Assembly: GCF_024509145.1 (NCBI RefSeq)
Contig: NC_071573.1
Coordinates: forward strand, 9,921,001-9,985,000
Length of the DNA: 64,000 nt
Direction: 5' to 3'
Source of the DNA: Vidua macroura
Taxonomy: Eukaryota > Chordata > Aves > Passeriformes > Viduidae
Shown here: positions 45,474 to 59,196 of the stretch, in pieces
Layout of the letters: every line of letters begins with the position of its first letter
Position numbering within the stretch: the stretch's first letter is position 1
Position numbers and translations under genes: made by a program
Notes under the pieces: model-generated
What the model was told of the DNA's origin: nothing
What the model saw: only the letters and a program-made list of their open reading frames with translations
The model's database searches: none

Positions 45474-47727
45474 TTCTGCTGGTGATAGTGACTGCGTTAA
45501 GACAGAAAAGAGCATAAAGGAAGATACTAGATACTTCACTGTGGGTAAAGAGATTAAAAGACCCTCAAACAAATCAAAACAAAAAAGCAAGCAGAAAAAC
45601 ACAAGAAAGTTTTCAGGGACTTTCCAGAAATTTCAGTCAACAACCAGAAGTCCAGATGTATAACAGCACTGGATTCATGTGCTAAAGAAAATATTTTTTA
45701 AAGAACAAGAGGGAAAACAGTGGTTCAAATTGGTCTCCTCAAATAATATTAAATGCTTAACTTCTGGTTCCAGCATTTGAATATGACTGCCAAAGCCTTG
45801 TAATGCCTGTCCATTCTGATGGTTGCCACTGCTCTTGTTCATTCTGTTGTTCTTTCCCTTTTATCTCAAAGAGGAAAAAAAAAGTAGCTGTTTTGTCAGT
45901 GAAATTTGATGTATTGTTTTGGGAAGCTGTACAGAGAGATTGGATGGAGGGTAGAATGGGGGATGACTGCTGCATTTACTGCCTCAGACACTACTGCTTG
46001 CTTATTTCATGACTAACACACTTCCAGAAGGGAAGCATGGCTTAAGGAAAGAAATAACTTTTCACAGACATAATAGGCCCCAGAAGATTACCCCGAGTTA
46101 CTTTAAATTTGATTAAACTCATGCCAGGATATTGCTTTCAGATACTCTGTTCAAGAGGAAAGAGATTTAAAAAGTGTATGGAATTTGGGTCACAAATTAA
46201 CATCTTTTTTTTTCCCCACTGTTCTCTTTCCTCTCTGGTTAATAAACTGCAGCATGATTTGGAGAACTCATCATGTACAAGAACTGCAGAAATAGCCCAT
46301 ATCACAATCTGGTGACTCTTTCATGCAAAACACACTGTTTGTGATATTCTTTCTGCTTTATATCAGTCACCAGCTGTGTAACCTCTATGAGAGAGACTCT
46401 TACTGAACATAACTCTACAGGTGATGTGCTCATTTCCATTGCTGTTATTCCCTGATTTTTCCCACTATGAGCATCACTGAAATAGACATCTACATAATGT
46501 TGGCTTCCATTTTAACTCTCAACAACATAAATGCAAAGGAATCTATTTTATTGCAGTCTTCTAGTATCTATTTGCAAAAAGCTATAATAGGAAAATGCTT
46601 GTGATATGACAAAAATTCACCCAATAAATCTTTTCTTCAGGTATTTTATTCTCCCAATACCTGGACAAGAATAGGGTAGGTGAGTCCAGCTGAGGTTAAA
46701 GTGGAGACTTGTGGCAGAGCATAAACTAAGCTCAGGTTTCTCATAACAGAAGCAAGTATATTTATTTTTCTGGATCTGAAAAAAAAAATGTTTCAGAATT
46801 GCTTTTTATCTTTAAAAGGTGCATCTTGGATGTTTTCCCTTAGGCAAAAGCATAAGCTGGTGTTAATTAGTGGGGGGAGTATAAGAAAAGGAAGAAACAG
46901 ATATTTTTCACAATCCCTGGAAAGATTAAAAAAAAAAAAAGTATTAATTCACTAGGGGTGAAAAGTATGAAGAAAGCACACACAGCTGCTATCAAGAAAA
47001 TTATGCAGGGTTGATCAGATGACAAAAATGTTGGAATATGCTTCAGGAACTATAACAGCATTGCTGAAGGAAATCTGGTAGAAGTTCCATAAGCAAACTG
47101 GAGATTTTGTTGATGAAAAACTGATCTGCTGAAGCACTTTAAGTTATAAAATAATGTTCAGGCTCTTCCTACAGCTAGATCATTACCTAAGGAAGTTCTT
47201 ACCAGAATTTAGATGAGTTTCTGGCATAAAAGGAAACTGTAAGTAACACTAATGTTTGCATATTCTGGTATACAATACTGGTACCCATTTATGGGCAGAA
47301 TCTCCAGACCCTGGCAATGTGGGACATTCAAGTCCTGTCATGCTGACATGGAGTCAGGGGCTTTGTCCTTTGCAGAAGAAGGCACTTCTACAGACTCACT
47401 GAACAAAGGGAAGGGCTAGGGAAAGCATGGCTTATCTGTGCACTCAGGGCTGACTGTCACCCAGAAATGTCAACAGCCCTTCAGAGCTGGGGCTGCAGCT
47501 GGCTGAGAGGTGCAGGTCCTGACAGCCCTGAAGCAGTGTCCTGGGAGAGAAGTTGCATGTTTCTCAAGGGATAATGTGTTTTCTGCAGTGTTGTTGTGCA
47601 TAGCTCCCAGTGCCCTTCTAATAGTCACCTCTCTACTGCTGAGGCCTGTAGGAGGAATAGACAGGATTTCTTTTATTAGATGCAAGCTCTGACTTGTTGA
47701 ATTAACTTATCTAAAAGAAAACTCAGT

Positions 47728-47950
47728 AGTCAGGAGGCAGTGGGAACAAACCAAAATTCCAAGTATTCCATTTAAACATAATACAAGCACTTATTATGTG
47801 AAGATGGTCAAGCAGTTGAACAGGTTACCCAAACAGGCTGTAGTCTCCAACTTTAGGATTATTCAAAACCAAACCTGACCTATCTGCTTTGAGGAGGGGG
47901 ATTGGACTAGATGATTTCTGAAAGTTACTTGGCAATTCAGCAATTCTGTG
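47728..47950 (+). mobile_element. CR1 LINE 3' fragment, old
   Basis: Sense-oriented CR1 3' end: GGGAACAAACCAAAATTCCA, GTCAAGCAGTTGAACAGGTT, TAGTCTCCAACTTTAGGATT, ATTCAAAACCAAACCTGACC and GAGGGGGATTGGACTAGATG, ending in CAATTCTGTG, a decayed form of the terminal 8-bp microsatellite. It is more diverged than the copy near 50.7 kb, suggesting an older insertion. Confidence 0.85.
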
Positions 47951-50599
47951 GGGTTTTTTAGGAAGGTAGGATATGGCATAAGCACTTCTCATCATAATAA
48001 TCTATTGAATAACCACTCCTAGTGATATTTGTGCATGTCAGTATGTGGAAATAAATAGGAATAGCTATTGGCCAATTTTCAAGTGACTATATGTTAACAT
48101 CTATGGTAACAGAAACACATCTGTGCTGTAAAGTTTCCCTCTCCAGTGACAGATTCAGCCAAGTCAGTCTATAGGAAAGTGAGAAGTGCTATTAATTCAA
48201 GATTCTTGGAGTTAGTATTTTGACATCAAAAGCAGGCTTCCAGTGCTATTTAACCACCTAGATCAAAGACAGCAAAAACTAGACAGTGCACTGATTATCT
48301 GCCTTGCTAGAGATGTGTAAAACCAAGAAAGTTCCAAAAGCTGTGCACGTCAAGTTGGATGTGCAAATACACACCAGTGTAGCCAAGTGTGGGGAACTGG
48401 GTCCCTTGTGACAGCCTGGGGGCCTTTACAATCCACAGTGGAGGGAGTGTTTGCAACTGAAAGCTCCTGAGTTGTTGGCTCCTCTCACTGTGCTCAGAGC
48501 ACAAAACACACTGCTGCCCATGCTATGCTCAATCAAAATAGCAGAGAGGGAAGCGATGTTCACCTCTTGCATGGGGAATTGGCAGCCACTTGCAACCTCT
48601 CCCTAGGAAGTGACAGTTCTGGTTCAGCTGTTTCTGCAGTCTATCTCTTTCCAGACACATCCCTAATTCACAAACTGGGAAACTGTCCAGGCTGGACCTG
48701 GACTCTGGCCTAGGTTTGCTGCAAGGAAGTGATGAGATCAAATTATGGCCAAGTAAAGGCAGCATAATGAAAAACTGTACAGGTTTTGAAAACAGTAGGA
48801 AAGTGTTTCAGGTTTTGCCCAGGATGTCACAGGCTATGGTTTTGGTGTATTGAGACAGAAGAAGCTTTGATAGCAGTGGGAGAAGCTCATCTTTCTGTTC
48901 CATTCTCTTGTCTGGTGACAAATGCCATATGGCATCGAGCTCTGCAATTTCCACTCATCATCACAGCAGTCATGGTCATAAGCCATCTTGTTACAGCAGT
49001 CACCTGCTTATCACTTTGTTAGAACAAACAGATGTCAGCCTGATGTTTCTACTGCACGCATGGGTGATGAAATAATTAAGGCTGTGTTATAATAGCAATG
49101 ACCAGCAACCCCATAGCCACGTGAAAGCACAGGGAGGCAGGTCTCACTATACTGCACTATTCTGCTGGCTGACTTTCAGCTGATTTGGGGGGTTTATCTG
49201 TCCAGAGCAATAGGAGTTGCATATTCTTCATATAGATTATTAACATCAGAGTATGGATTTTGTGTTTTAGACTGAGTAAACTGTTCTCAGCCTTCTGTTT
49301 GAAAGACACCTAGCTGATGGGTGCCTCATCCAGAACTGAGGTTTCTAGGCAGGGTTTCAATTGGGTCAGCAGCTCTGTTTTTGAGCAGAATAGTGGTGGA
49401 GGATGTAGAAGGGGGTTATCCTTCACTGCTTTGCCACATTGCAATGATTAACGGTAACTCAGTTGATGACAGTACAATGATAATCCCTTCAGTGGGTATG
49501 TAGGTTGAATTCAGTATTTCTCTACCTCTTATGTCTCCCATTAATTAAAAAAAAAAAAAACCCACCCTAACCAACAGGCAAACACCTAAGAAATAATCTT
49601 ATATTCTTTTGTAATTTCTGACATACTTGAAGGAAGATTGATAATGTTCTGTCTATGCATAACTTAAGGCTTCTCTATTTACATCTGCAAAACCTGCCTG
49701 ATTCAAGGTGGTCTGTAATATCCCCCCTTACTGCTCTTCAGGGCTGACTTGTAAGAACAGTACTGTAGCAATGTGTGTGTCTAGGTATCAGATCTGGCTG
49801 GGATTTCAGGTAAGAGAAGGAGAGCAGCTATCTCTTTGAAGGCAAGAAAGTGCCAGCAATTTAAAAGGAGACCAGAACAATAAAAGGAGAATGTATCTCT
49901 TACAAGGCAGGTTTGGTCTGATACCATTTCATGTCAAGCCTGATCTGTGGGTCATTCAATAGTATCAGAAAAGTCATGTGATTGCTTATGTGAGAATATA
50001 ACTTTTTAAAAATAGTAGCGTTTGGACTTAATTTTCCTGCGTAATTTTTTTTTACAGTCATTGCTGGCTTGCACTGGCTATAGAATTAGGTCAATTGCTT
50101 TGTGGTATCCTGGTGGAATTCACTTTACCGTGTGTGTTCATATGATGACCATGATCTCTGTTGCCCATGAGGACTGAATAGCAGAACCACAGAGCCAAAT
50201 ACATTTTTTTTTTTTTTCAAATCTTGAAGTAAGATTTAACAGGCTTGTTTCCTGTGCAATAAGCAAATTTTTCATTCCTGACCTGATATTAAAACAAAAT
50301 TGAATTTTTTTCCTATTGAGGTTTACAAAGCTGAGCTAGTGAATGCTGCAAGAGTGATTTGGATGGGACATGAGCTAAATGCTAACTCATGTTAAACCAA
50401 TCCAGTTAAAAAGACACTTCAAAACTCCTTATTGAAGTTTTTTTTTTTCCCTTATGTTTCTTCAGAAGCACACAGATCTATTGTAAGGCAGTAATTCTTG
50501 TGTAGGAGTTCTTTAATTGTAAATGTAACTGTTTATTTTCCATTCTAAATGGACAACACTGTCTGTGTAATACTAATTCAGAAAAGAAAGAGGTCAGGT
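47951..50599. other. Intergenic DNA between two CR1 relics
   Basis: AT-rich sequence with homopolymer runs near 49547 (A) and 50204 (T). No gene or further repeat recognised. Confidence 0.6.
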
Positions 50600-50945
50600 T
50601 TCATAGAATCATGGAATGATTTGGGTTGGAAGGGACCGTAAAGATCATTCATTCCAACCCTTCTTCATGGGCAGGGACACCTTTCACTATACCAGGTTAC
50701 TCCAAACCTGTCTGATGTGGCTGTGAACACTTACAGGGATGGAGCATCCCCATCTTCTCTGGGCAGCACGTTCCAGTGTCTCATTATCCTCATTGGGAAG
50801 AATCTCTTCCTGCTATCTAATCTAACTCTGCCCTCCGTCAATTTGAAGCTGTTTGCCCTTGTCCTGTCATCACATGCCCTTGTAAGAAGTTCTCCTCCAG
50901 CTTTCCTGTAGAACATTTTTAGGTACTGGGAGACAGCTGTGAGGT
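50600..50945 (-). mobile_element. CR1 LINE 3' fragment
   Basis: Best-preserved CR1 copy here. It starts with TCATAGAATCATGG, the reverse complement of the CR1 3' microsatellite. It continues with GGGTTGGAAGGGACC, GGGCAGGGACACCTTTCACT, GGGATGGAGCATCC, CTTGTCCTGTCATCACATGC and TTTTTAGGTACTGGGAGAC. It is 5'-truncated at about 345 bp and lies on the minus strand. The short ORFs inside it are not genes. Confidence 0.92.
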
Positions 50946-53900
50946 TTTGTGAGACAGATGCATTGAAAATATAATGCAGAAGGAAAACTAAGCTGGAATT
51001 GTAACACAGTAGAGCAGACTCTGCGCTCTCCTAAATGCTCTTAATGTAAAATACTGCAGAGAACTCGGAGGTTTCAAATTCACCCAAAGACAGAGAAGCT
51101 AAAATGAGACTACAGTGTTTTATGTAACCACTGCATACACAATTTTTTTAACAGACTCTCTTAAAATGTTTCATTAAATAAATGGTTCAGTGTATATCTA
51201 TGAAACACAAACAGAAAATGACAAATTTCTGAGAACCATTTTATGCTCAGTGGCAAGTTTAGAGCTGGATAACAAGATATGGGTAGAAACATTTTGTTAG
51301 TATTTCATCTAACACTGTTTCTAGCACTGTTGACCAAGGTATTTTATAGAAATGGGTGACATCAACTTTTACTAAGATGAAAGCTGGGCATAAAAATTAC
51401 ATGAAGGTTATATGCCAAGACTGATCGATCAAGGAGTGAAACTTGCATCACAATTTCTTGTCCAAAGCTGGGCAGTTTGATAGTTACAACTCTGAATCTT
51501 TATTTAATTGAGGTGTGGGGAGGCTAAATTGTTGTAACACATGTTGCAACTCTATTTTCTTGCCGATGTGATAAAGCAGATAATGAACTATAGAGGTTTT
51601 GTATCCAGTTATTCCTAATAAGGACAGCTTCAAAAGAAATTACTGTTGGGGATGAGCAAATACTCATTTGCTTAGGATATCTGGCACCATTTAGATATTT
51701 TTGTTATGGCAGAGGGAATTTTTCATAAAGGACTGGGTCTGTAGAGGACTGTGTCTATCAGAATTAGCCATGAAGTCATACTAAATGTGATGGGTAGCTC
51801 TTATTCTCTCAAAAAAGTGATAAATAATTCAGAGAATGACTGAATTTTCAATTTTAATTTTGGGATTTTGTTTTTCTTCAGGAATATATTTAATCTAAAG
51901 CAATCTGGAAAAATAAACTTCTCAAAATTAATAAAAGAAACATTATATATTCATTTTCAAATTAATTTCTTTACATTTCTCTTTAGTAATAAATCCCAGA
52001 CCCACTTATTTCCTCCCTATCTCTAGCTTAGAGATTTGAATCACTAATTTATCAAAAAAGCAAAGGGCCCCTGTGGTGAATGTTGTGACACTTCCACCCT
52101 CTTGTGAATCAAAGCCAGACTTCTCAAAGCTCCAGCTGTGCTGAAGGTCTGGAAAATATTTTTCTTTGGCATCTAGCACCCCTGGAGCCCCTTGCAGTAG
52201 AACTGCTCCAATTAATGTCCATCCTGGTGGATTTGGACTGCCTCCACCTGAAGCAGGATGAAATGGGGGACATATTTTTTGTCTTTGTGGAGAGGATTGT
52301 TCTGCTTCATACAGATGTCACCCCCTCCACCTGCTCATTTCAGGAAGAAATGCAACATCTCTGGCTGAGTAATCTTACTGGGCTTGCAGAGTTACTTGGA
52401 GAACTGAGCACTTTAGTCTGTTAAATGGAATAGTGCCCAGTGTGGCTAGTAAAAGTAAGAACACTGTTAAAGTCATTAGCAGAGAAAAAACACCAGCTAA
52501 CTTCAAATAGGCTGATGGTTTTTTGAAACAGGGCCAAGCTTCTTTTGATACTGAGAATCCTGCCAGTTACCAGCCCTTGGTACATGTATATATAAAAAGT
52601 TCCTTTTTAGCTTGAACTGCAAAAACAAGACATGTGAGCTCACTGCCTGGTTATCCATCCCCATTCCTTTCCCTCTCATAGCTTTTTAGCCCCACTGCTC
52701 AATTTCCACCAACTCTGACAAAAGCTTTCAGTGATCATTAAACTTTCTGATTTGGGGAACACCAGGAACTGAGCTGAGGAAGGAGCTGCTGCTGGTGTTG
52801 CTTTGCCAGGAGAGGAGGAACAGCCCAGGACCCTGTGTAGCAGAAGGCCAGTGGGCTTGGTGGTCACCTAGATGGTGACTGGACACAGTGTGGGCTGCCT
52901 CTGACCCCTTAGGCTGCTGGGTGGATGCTGGAGGAAGCCAGGTTGCTGCTGGGAAAGGTGGTGGAGAAGTAAATCTTCAGTGTGCCAGCAGGAAACCAGG
53001 CTTTGCTAACTGCTGCTTGCAGAACAACTTCTAGCGAGACAGGGTGTGGAGAGGGACTGCTCAGTGCTTTGCTGGGCCTGCTTTGACACTTCTGGCAAAG
53101 CAGGGCTGAACTTATTTCACTGTTCAAGTAATTCTTATACTCTGAAATAACAGCAAAAACAGTCTTGCTTAACACTGAAGCCAACAGCAAAACTCTGCCC
53201 TTCCTACTGTGTTTGGTTTCATTGCAAGGCTGCTGTCTTATTCCTTTAGGACCATGGGCCTTTGAAGTCATTATAGAGATCAACATTCCTGCGAAAGGGA
53301 TAACTGGGTTTGTCTTTAAGGGGCTTCCTTTTCTGATGAAGAGGTCTGAGAAAGGAAGGTTTTGGGGGGATGATGCAGTGGTCAAGGGAAGCTCTTTGTG
53401 GTAGAAATCACAGGATCTTGTTTGGTTCGGCTCCTTGCTATTCCTTACATATATAACTACCTGCTTAAAAGTGTCAACTTGTGTCCTGTGAAAGTTACAG
53501 GCTTTGGGGGTTCTCTTCAAAGACCTGCAACTTCACTATATCTCTCAGTTTTTGATTGTGGCTTTTTCCTACCTGATGTTGGCACCAGAAATTCTCTGAA
53601 GAGAGACTACTTTCTGTTGAAGGTCCTCATCTGTGAAATAGGCTTCTGCTGGTCTAGTAATGGCTGCGTACTATCCAGGGCAAATGAGAGGATGAAAAGA
53701 CAATGGATCTTGCCTGATGTGACTTACCTGACTCCGTATCTATTAAGGAGATCCTACTGAGATGATTCTCTTCCAGAAACTTTCCTTCAGTTTCTGGACC
53801 CATATTTTAATGAGTTTATATTTTCTATGTATTTTTCATATATACAAACAGTCCTTTCTTCATTCTCTTGGAGCAGTGCAACAGGCTAACCAATATTATT

Positions 53901-56900
53901 TTTCTTATTGAGATGCTAACATGACTTGCAGTCTTACTGTAAGTGGGGTGGAAAGACACGTGTTGAAGTGATTATGTGTAAAAAACCTTTCCCAGCATGT
54001 AATCCCTGCACTCCTTTTATAAACAAACACTAATTCCTGTGTGCTGTCTTATGGAAAACATTGGTTAGGATTTAACAGGATTTTTGTGGAAAAAGTGAGT
54101 GGAAATCTAAGAAGGAAACAGTAAAGGAGCTACATCCTGATGAATTAACATGAGAGAAAACAGAGGTATCATGTAATTTTTGCTGCAAGAATCGTTCTCG
54201 TAACTAAAATTACTAAATACTTCACCCAGGCAGTCTCTACATGGGCCTGAAAGAAACCACTTTGAACTGAAAATGCAGACACATGCTTTGAAATGAAGGT
54301 ATTTTCTTTGTCACTATCAAGCCTGCAGCTGTAGTACCACAGAAATAGTCTGCTGTAAACCAGTATTTCCATTCAGGGGGAAACCTTCTGTATCAGCACT
54401 TCCTTTTTTATATTCTGTGCCTTGGCTCAGACTCATCACACACTGCACCTCTGCACCAAGCTGTCATACCACAGGATTGGCCCTTTTTTTTGGCAAGTAC
54501 ATGGACATGGCACCCAAAATATACTAGGGTTGCATTATCCTTTTCAACAGAAAATTAAGGACCCTAAAATGAAAACTATGAAATCTTTAATTTTTAAAAT
54601 TAAAATTTTTCACAACAGTAAGAGGATATTAGTAAGACTGCTAGTATCATGTAATGTGTTTGGAGATACAATGTGATATTTTGTTATGGTTTGGGGGGGG
54701 ATTTTTTTTTTGTTTGTTTTTTCTTTTTAAGTCTTCAGTAGGTCAAAGGGTCATTCTGAGGGTATGGGAGGACTGTGCCAGTACTGCTGCTGTGTCAAAG
54801 GAGAGGTTTGGAAAAAAAATAAGATGTTCAAGAAGTAACATCCTGGCATTTAAATTTCCAGGCAGCTGTGTGAGCTGCTGTTTCTTCCTACATCAGCAGT
54901 GTCTCACGGGAAATGGCTGGGACAAGCTGCTGGGTGTTTTTACGTCACTGTAGTGAATCTGCTCTTCCTGAAAAGCTGGAACCTATTTATTTTTAACAGT
55001 CCCACTTATTTCCCAAGGGTCAGCATGTTTTCACATACTGAATTTTAAAAATTTCTGAGGTAGAAATGATGGTTAGATCTGTCAGTCCTCTCACAATGGA
55101 AGATTTTGTTGCTTCACACACCCTTGTCTCCTTTCAGGGTGGTAAGTCACACGGTTTTGAGACAAGAATAAAACAAGTGACATTTTTCACTTTTTGACAG
55201 TCTCTCCATTTTGCTATAATCATAACCCAGTTCTAGTACCCTGTTGTTTGAGATAATTTGGCAATAAAAGTTAGACACCAGCACGTGCAAGGCGAGTGTG
55301 TGGATAGGCTGTGCGGGCTGTCTATCTGGGTATTGTTTGAAGGCTTTTGGGCTTGTCATTAATCTCTTACCTGCTAATTGTTTTCTACTGCAATTGGTAG
55401 TCCTCCTTCTTCCCCCTGCTGCAGGCACATGGGAGGAAGGGTGTTGGTGCAGGCACAGCTGCTGTGGCATGTGAGGAAGGGTGCAGTTGGGGCACAGGCT
55501 TCGGAAGGAAAGAGGGTTAAAGTCACCTGCACTGATGTTCCCACGAAACACAGCAACTGATCAAGGACAGAGGAATGAAATGGAACATAATGTGCTAGGA
55601 TGCTCTCTTAACTGACTGGTCTCACAATTGGTTTGTGAGAAAATATGAAGCTGCGGTTGTTGTAATAAGCAACAAAAACACATGAGGATTTTCCAGGAGA
55701 TTGGAATTCTAGTTCCTATCTAGCTGCAAGAGCAACTCTTCTGCTCTTTCTGTGCAGAATATTCCTGACATGTGAAGTGTGGGCTCTCGCTACGGAGATG
55801 TTTATCAGTGACTGTGCTGCTCTTCTGACATGCATGGATATTTCTGTGAAACTGTGAAGTCATGTGATAGTCACTGTTTTTCCTCTGTCTAGATCTAAGG
55901 GAATTAGAGCTGCAGCAAAACACAGTGTTCCCTAGCACCATGATGAGGTATCCATCTAACCCTTCTATGGAAGAAAAACACTTAAATAAAGAGATACCAC
56001 ATAACTTTGCAGGCTCTGTCATCATTATCTTTCCTCTGAGAAATCTTCATTCCATTTAGGTGTTAATACCTTCAAGGGGGCTGTAAAGACTTGAGTAAAA
56101 CAGTTACTACTGCCCACAGAAAGAGCTTTTATAAATTAATCTTACTGGAACGGTTCCAAATATTTTCCCACTTTAATTAATTGTTCTTAGAACTATATTC
56201 AGGATGTATTACCTTACTGTAGATGTATTAGGACATTTGATGACTATTCCAGAAGTGCAAATACAAGTGATTCTAAAGATCTATTAGCTATTTAAAATCA
56301 TTTGTGGTTAAAGTGACTTGAGAGATTAGTATTAGTAAAAGTGGGAAATGTTTATATATTTAAGAGTTCCTCTATGTAAATGTCAAGCTTTTGAAATGAG
56401 TTGCACTGCAACCCAGATAATGGGTTACTTTTAATTTATTACTTCAGGTAAAGAACTAACCGAAGTACTTTGCTGCAGCATATAAGTTGAAGGGTTTTTT
56501 AAAATTCAATACATACATCCTGGCTGGATATCTACAGGGAATTGATAAACCACCCCAAATTTTCTTTTTCAGAAGCAGTCAAGTATGATGTAAAATTTGG
56601 GATGGATCATTTAGGCTTAGTCTTTGCTTTGGTTGTTCTAAAAGCCTTTCTGGAGCAGACATTTCTTTATTATGATTATTTTATTAAAAATAAACAGTGG
56701 TAAAAAATAGGGACAAAGGTTTTTATTTTTGTTTTTCAAGCTTCAGTAAAAGATCAAAATGAGTTATTTCAAAGGCATTGGCATCCTCCATTACTGATAA
56801 GAATGCAAAGAAGTTACACTGCTGATGTAAAGTCCCAGGTCATTGTCTCTTTTCCAGGAAAGTCAAGAACCCAAGGTAAATATATCCTCGGAAGATACCA

Positions 56901-58168
56901 TTGGTTACAGACTTCCCAAAACTGGAGCTAGCTTTTGTAAAATTGCTTTTGTAAAGCAATTTCTTAGTTAAAATGACTGAATAACTACAATAATATCCCA
57001 GATAGGAAGAACACCTGCTTAATAATTACAGTTGGGAAAATTTGAGGTATGTTTGTAACTCCATCTTTGGGGTTTACTGCTATCAAAACAGTAAATTCAT
57101 TCTTTGGATACTTAAGATACTTGAAGAAATTTTCATGTATGAGTCTGAATGCTGTTTTCATACACAGCATTAAAAAAAAAATCCCTACATTTCATTTCTT
57201 CAAGGGTCTTTAATGTGTAATCCATCACCAGCAATGACATTTTCAAGGCAATAAGAAAAGTAGGCAATAATCCTGCAGGCACAAGCACTGAGTGAAAGTC
57301 AAGGCAGTGGTAGAACATCATTCAAATCCTGTTGCTACCATGGGCATTGTCCTGATTAGAGCAATGTGTAAGCTAGACTAAGCTTAAATAACCTTGATTG
57401 TCACAGTGCAGTCCAGCAGGCACAGGACAAAGGTGCTGTGAATTCAGTCAGGTGGTGAAGATTCATTCCTGGCACAACAGTGATGGACTTGTGTGTGGCA
57501 AGGTAGTGGGCCAACTTTGCTCTAGGATAACTTGGCAGTCTAGATCTGAATTTACTACAAAACTGCATTCTTCTCTTCTAGGGAGAATGGGAGGAAACTT
57601 TGTGCTCTTAAGTCAGAAATAACTGTTTTTTTTAACACACCTTGCCCCTGATAGCAGAAGCTGTCTATACAGTGTTTTAAACTTCTCTCTTATTAATGAA
57701 TGAACAGGAACAATTGTTCTGGGTGTGACTCAACCTCAATTAACTTCAGCACTCAGGGATTATGCTGGTCCATTGACTTTATCTCAAGTTTGGTGAGCTG
57801 CCAAAATTCATCATGGCAACATGAAGGCTTCTTACAAGTAAGCCTTGAACTCAAATTCACTCATTTATCTTTTTTTGCACTGGGAAGCCACACAATTGCT
57901 TACACTGGCACCTGTAAACAGAATGGTGAGAATCCTTCACAAAATGTTTCTCTCCACAGCTTTCTTGAAAATAAATCCCTCAATTTTCTGCTGCCCTAAT
58001 CATGGGGGAAATGTTCAGCTTAAATTTTCTGGGTAAAGTTTAGCTCTTATGTTCACATTTCCCTTCTAGAATAATGGCCTTCACGATTAGCTCACTGTGT
58101 GATTTCCTTTGATAAATTTAGCTCCAGTTCAAAGTGTTACAATTCATTTATATTACAGTAAATACACT
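50946..58168. other. Intergenic DNA, no supported gene
   Basis: Holds the longest chance-level ORF outside the CpG island (52909-53520, minus, 203 codons), which shows no recognisable domain. Otherwise AT-rich with short T/G tracts (54690-54725). Confidence 0.55.
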
Positions 58169-58217
58169 TGATCTTAGAAGCTAAGAGGTTTCAGATCACT
58201 CTGGGACTTGGGGAGAC
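58169..58217. pseudogene. Possible relic of a 5S rRNA-like (or U2 snRNA-like) sequence
   Basis: TGATCTTAGAAGCTAAG matches 15 of 17 bases of the 5S rRNA segment around the A box. ACTTGG and GGAGAC follow at close to 5S spacing (20 bases between the blocks), but the stretch between is poorly matched. On the other strand, bases 58164-58178 (TACACTTGATCTTAG) match exactly the complement of a 5' segment of U2 snRNA. It may be a relic of a 5S-headed SINE, a U2 fragment, or chance. It is not a functional gene. Confidence 0.3.
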
Positions 58218-59196
58218 ATTTGAAAATCCTAGTGACAAAAGGCACAGAAAATCCTGGCAAAGAATTGGTTTGGAAAGACCAAATGAGCTGGCACCTTTCA
58301 TTTGGCTGTCTTGTTACTCTTGGGCTGACAAAAAGAGGAAAGGAGAAGGGAACAGCAACAAAATCAACATCCCTGGAGGCTGAAATTGTCCTTTGACAGG
58401 AAAAGCAGTTGATGCTGCAGTGCAAACTTCCTTGCTTGATAAGGACAACCTCAAACTCATTCTCAAGGGGAGAAAAGTACTTGCTTCTGCAGCTGTGACC
58501 TTGCTGCTTACATTGTCAGAGTCACCTGCAGACTCAGCCTTGAGCTAGAGGTACCTGCCTTAGTCTGTGGACTTGATGTTGCTCCTGACATATGTGTGGG
58601 CTTCAGAAGACAAGCTGCCTTCTCATCTACCAAAAAATAACACTGCAGATTTCCTTCTGCTGGTGATATCTCTTCCCTAAGAAAATTAAAACCAATCCTC
58701 TGCAGCAGCTGTTGTTTGCGGTGCATTAATGTTTGGTATGCATTAGTGTTTGAGCTTGGGCCAGTATTCTTATTATCCTTCCTTTGTCCTGATGTCCGAA
58801 ATCTCCTATTTCATTCCAGATGCGCGTCATTATCTGAATACTGGCCTCACCTCCATGGTCACAGGGATTATTTTGTTGTGATTAGATAGTTGTAGCTAGG
58901 ATAATCCCCACACTTTTTCACGCAAAACCAGTTCAGCGCCTCCCTGTTCTCGTCTCTCTTGCAGAAGCATAAGTGCAGAGTTGCCTGGCCTTTGTTTGTC
59001 AGGTGATGGTAGGGAACAGCTGGGCTCCAACTGCAAATTTGGGTAATTCTCAAGCTGTAGAGTCAGAATTTGTGAGCGTAGAAAGTTCAGTTATTGCTGG
59101 AGCTAGCACGTGCCTGTGTTTATGTGCACTGAGAGCAGGCACAGGCTGAAGCTGGAAGGAGAGGAGCTGAGCAGTTGAAGGAGCAAAGCTGCGGCC

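Larger units (their letters stand above)
41028..47727. other. Intergenic DNA, nothing recognised
   Basis: AT-rich sequence with the small repeats listed separately. No exon, RNA gene or transposon was recognised. Confidence 0.6.

Noticed and set aside
50717..50916. 60-codon ORFs on both strands near 50.8 kb
   Set aside because: They lie inside the CR1 3' region, which is the non-coding end of the LINE.
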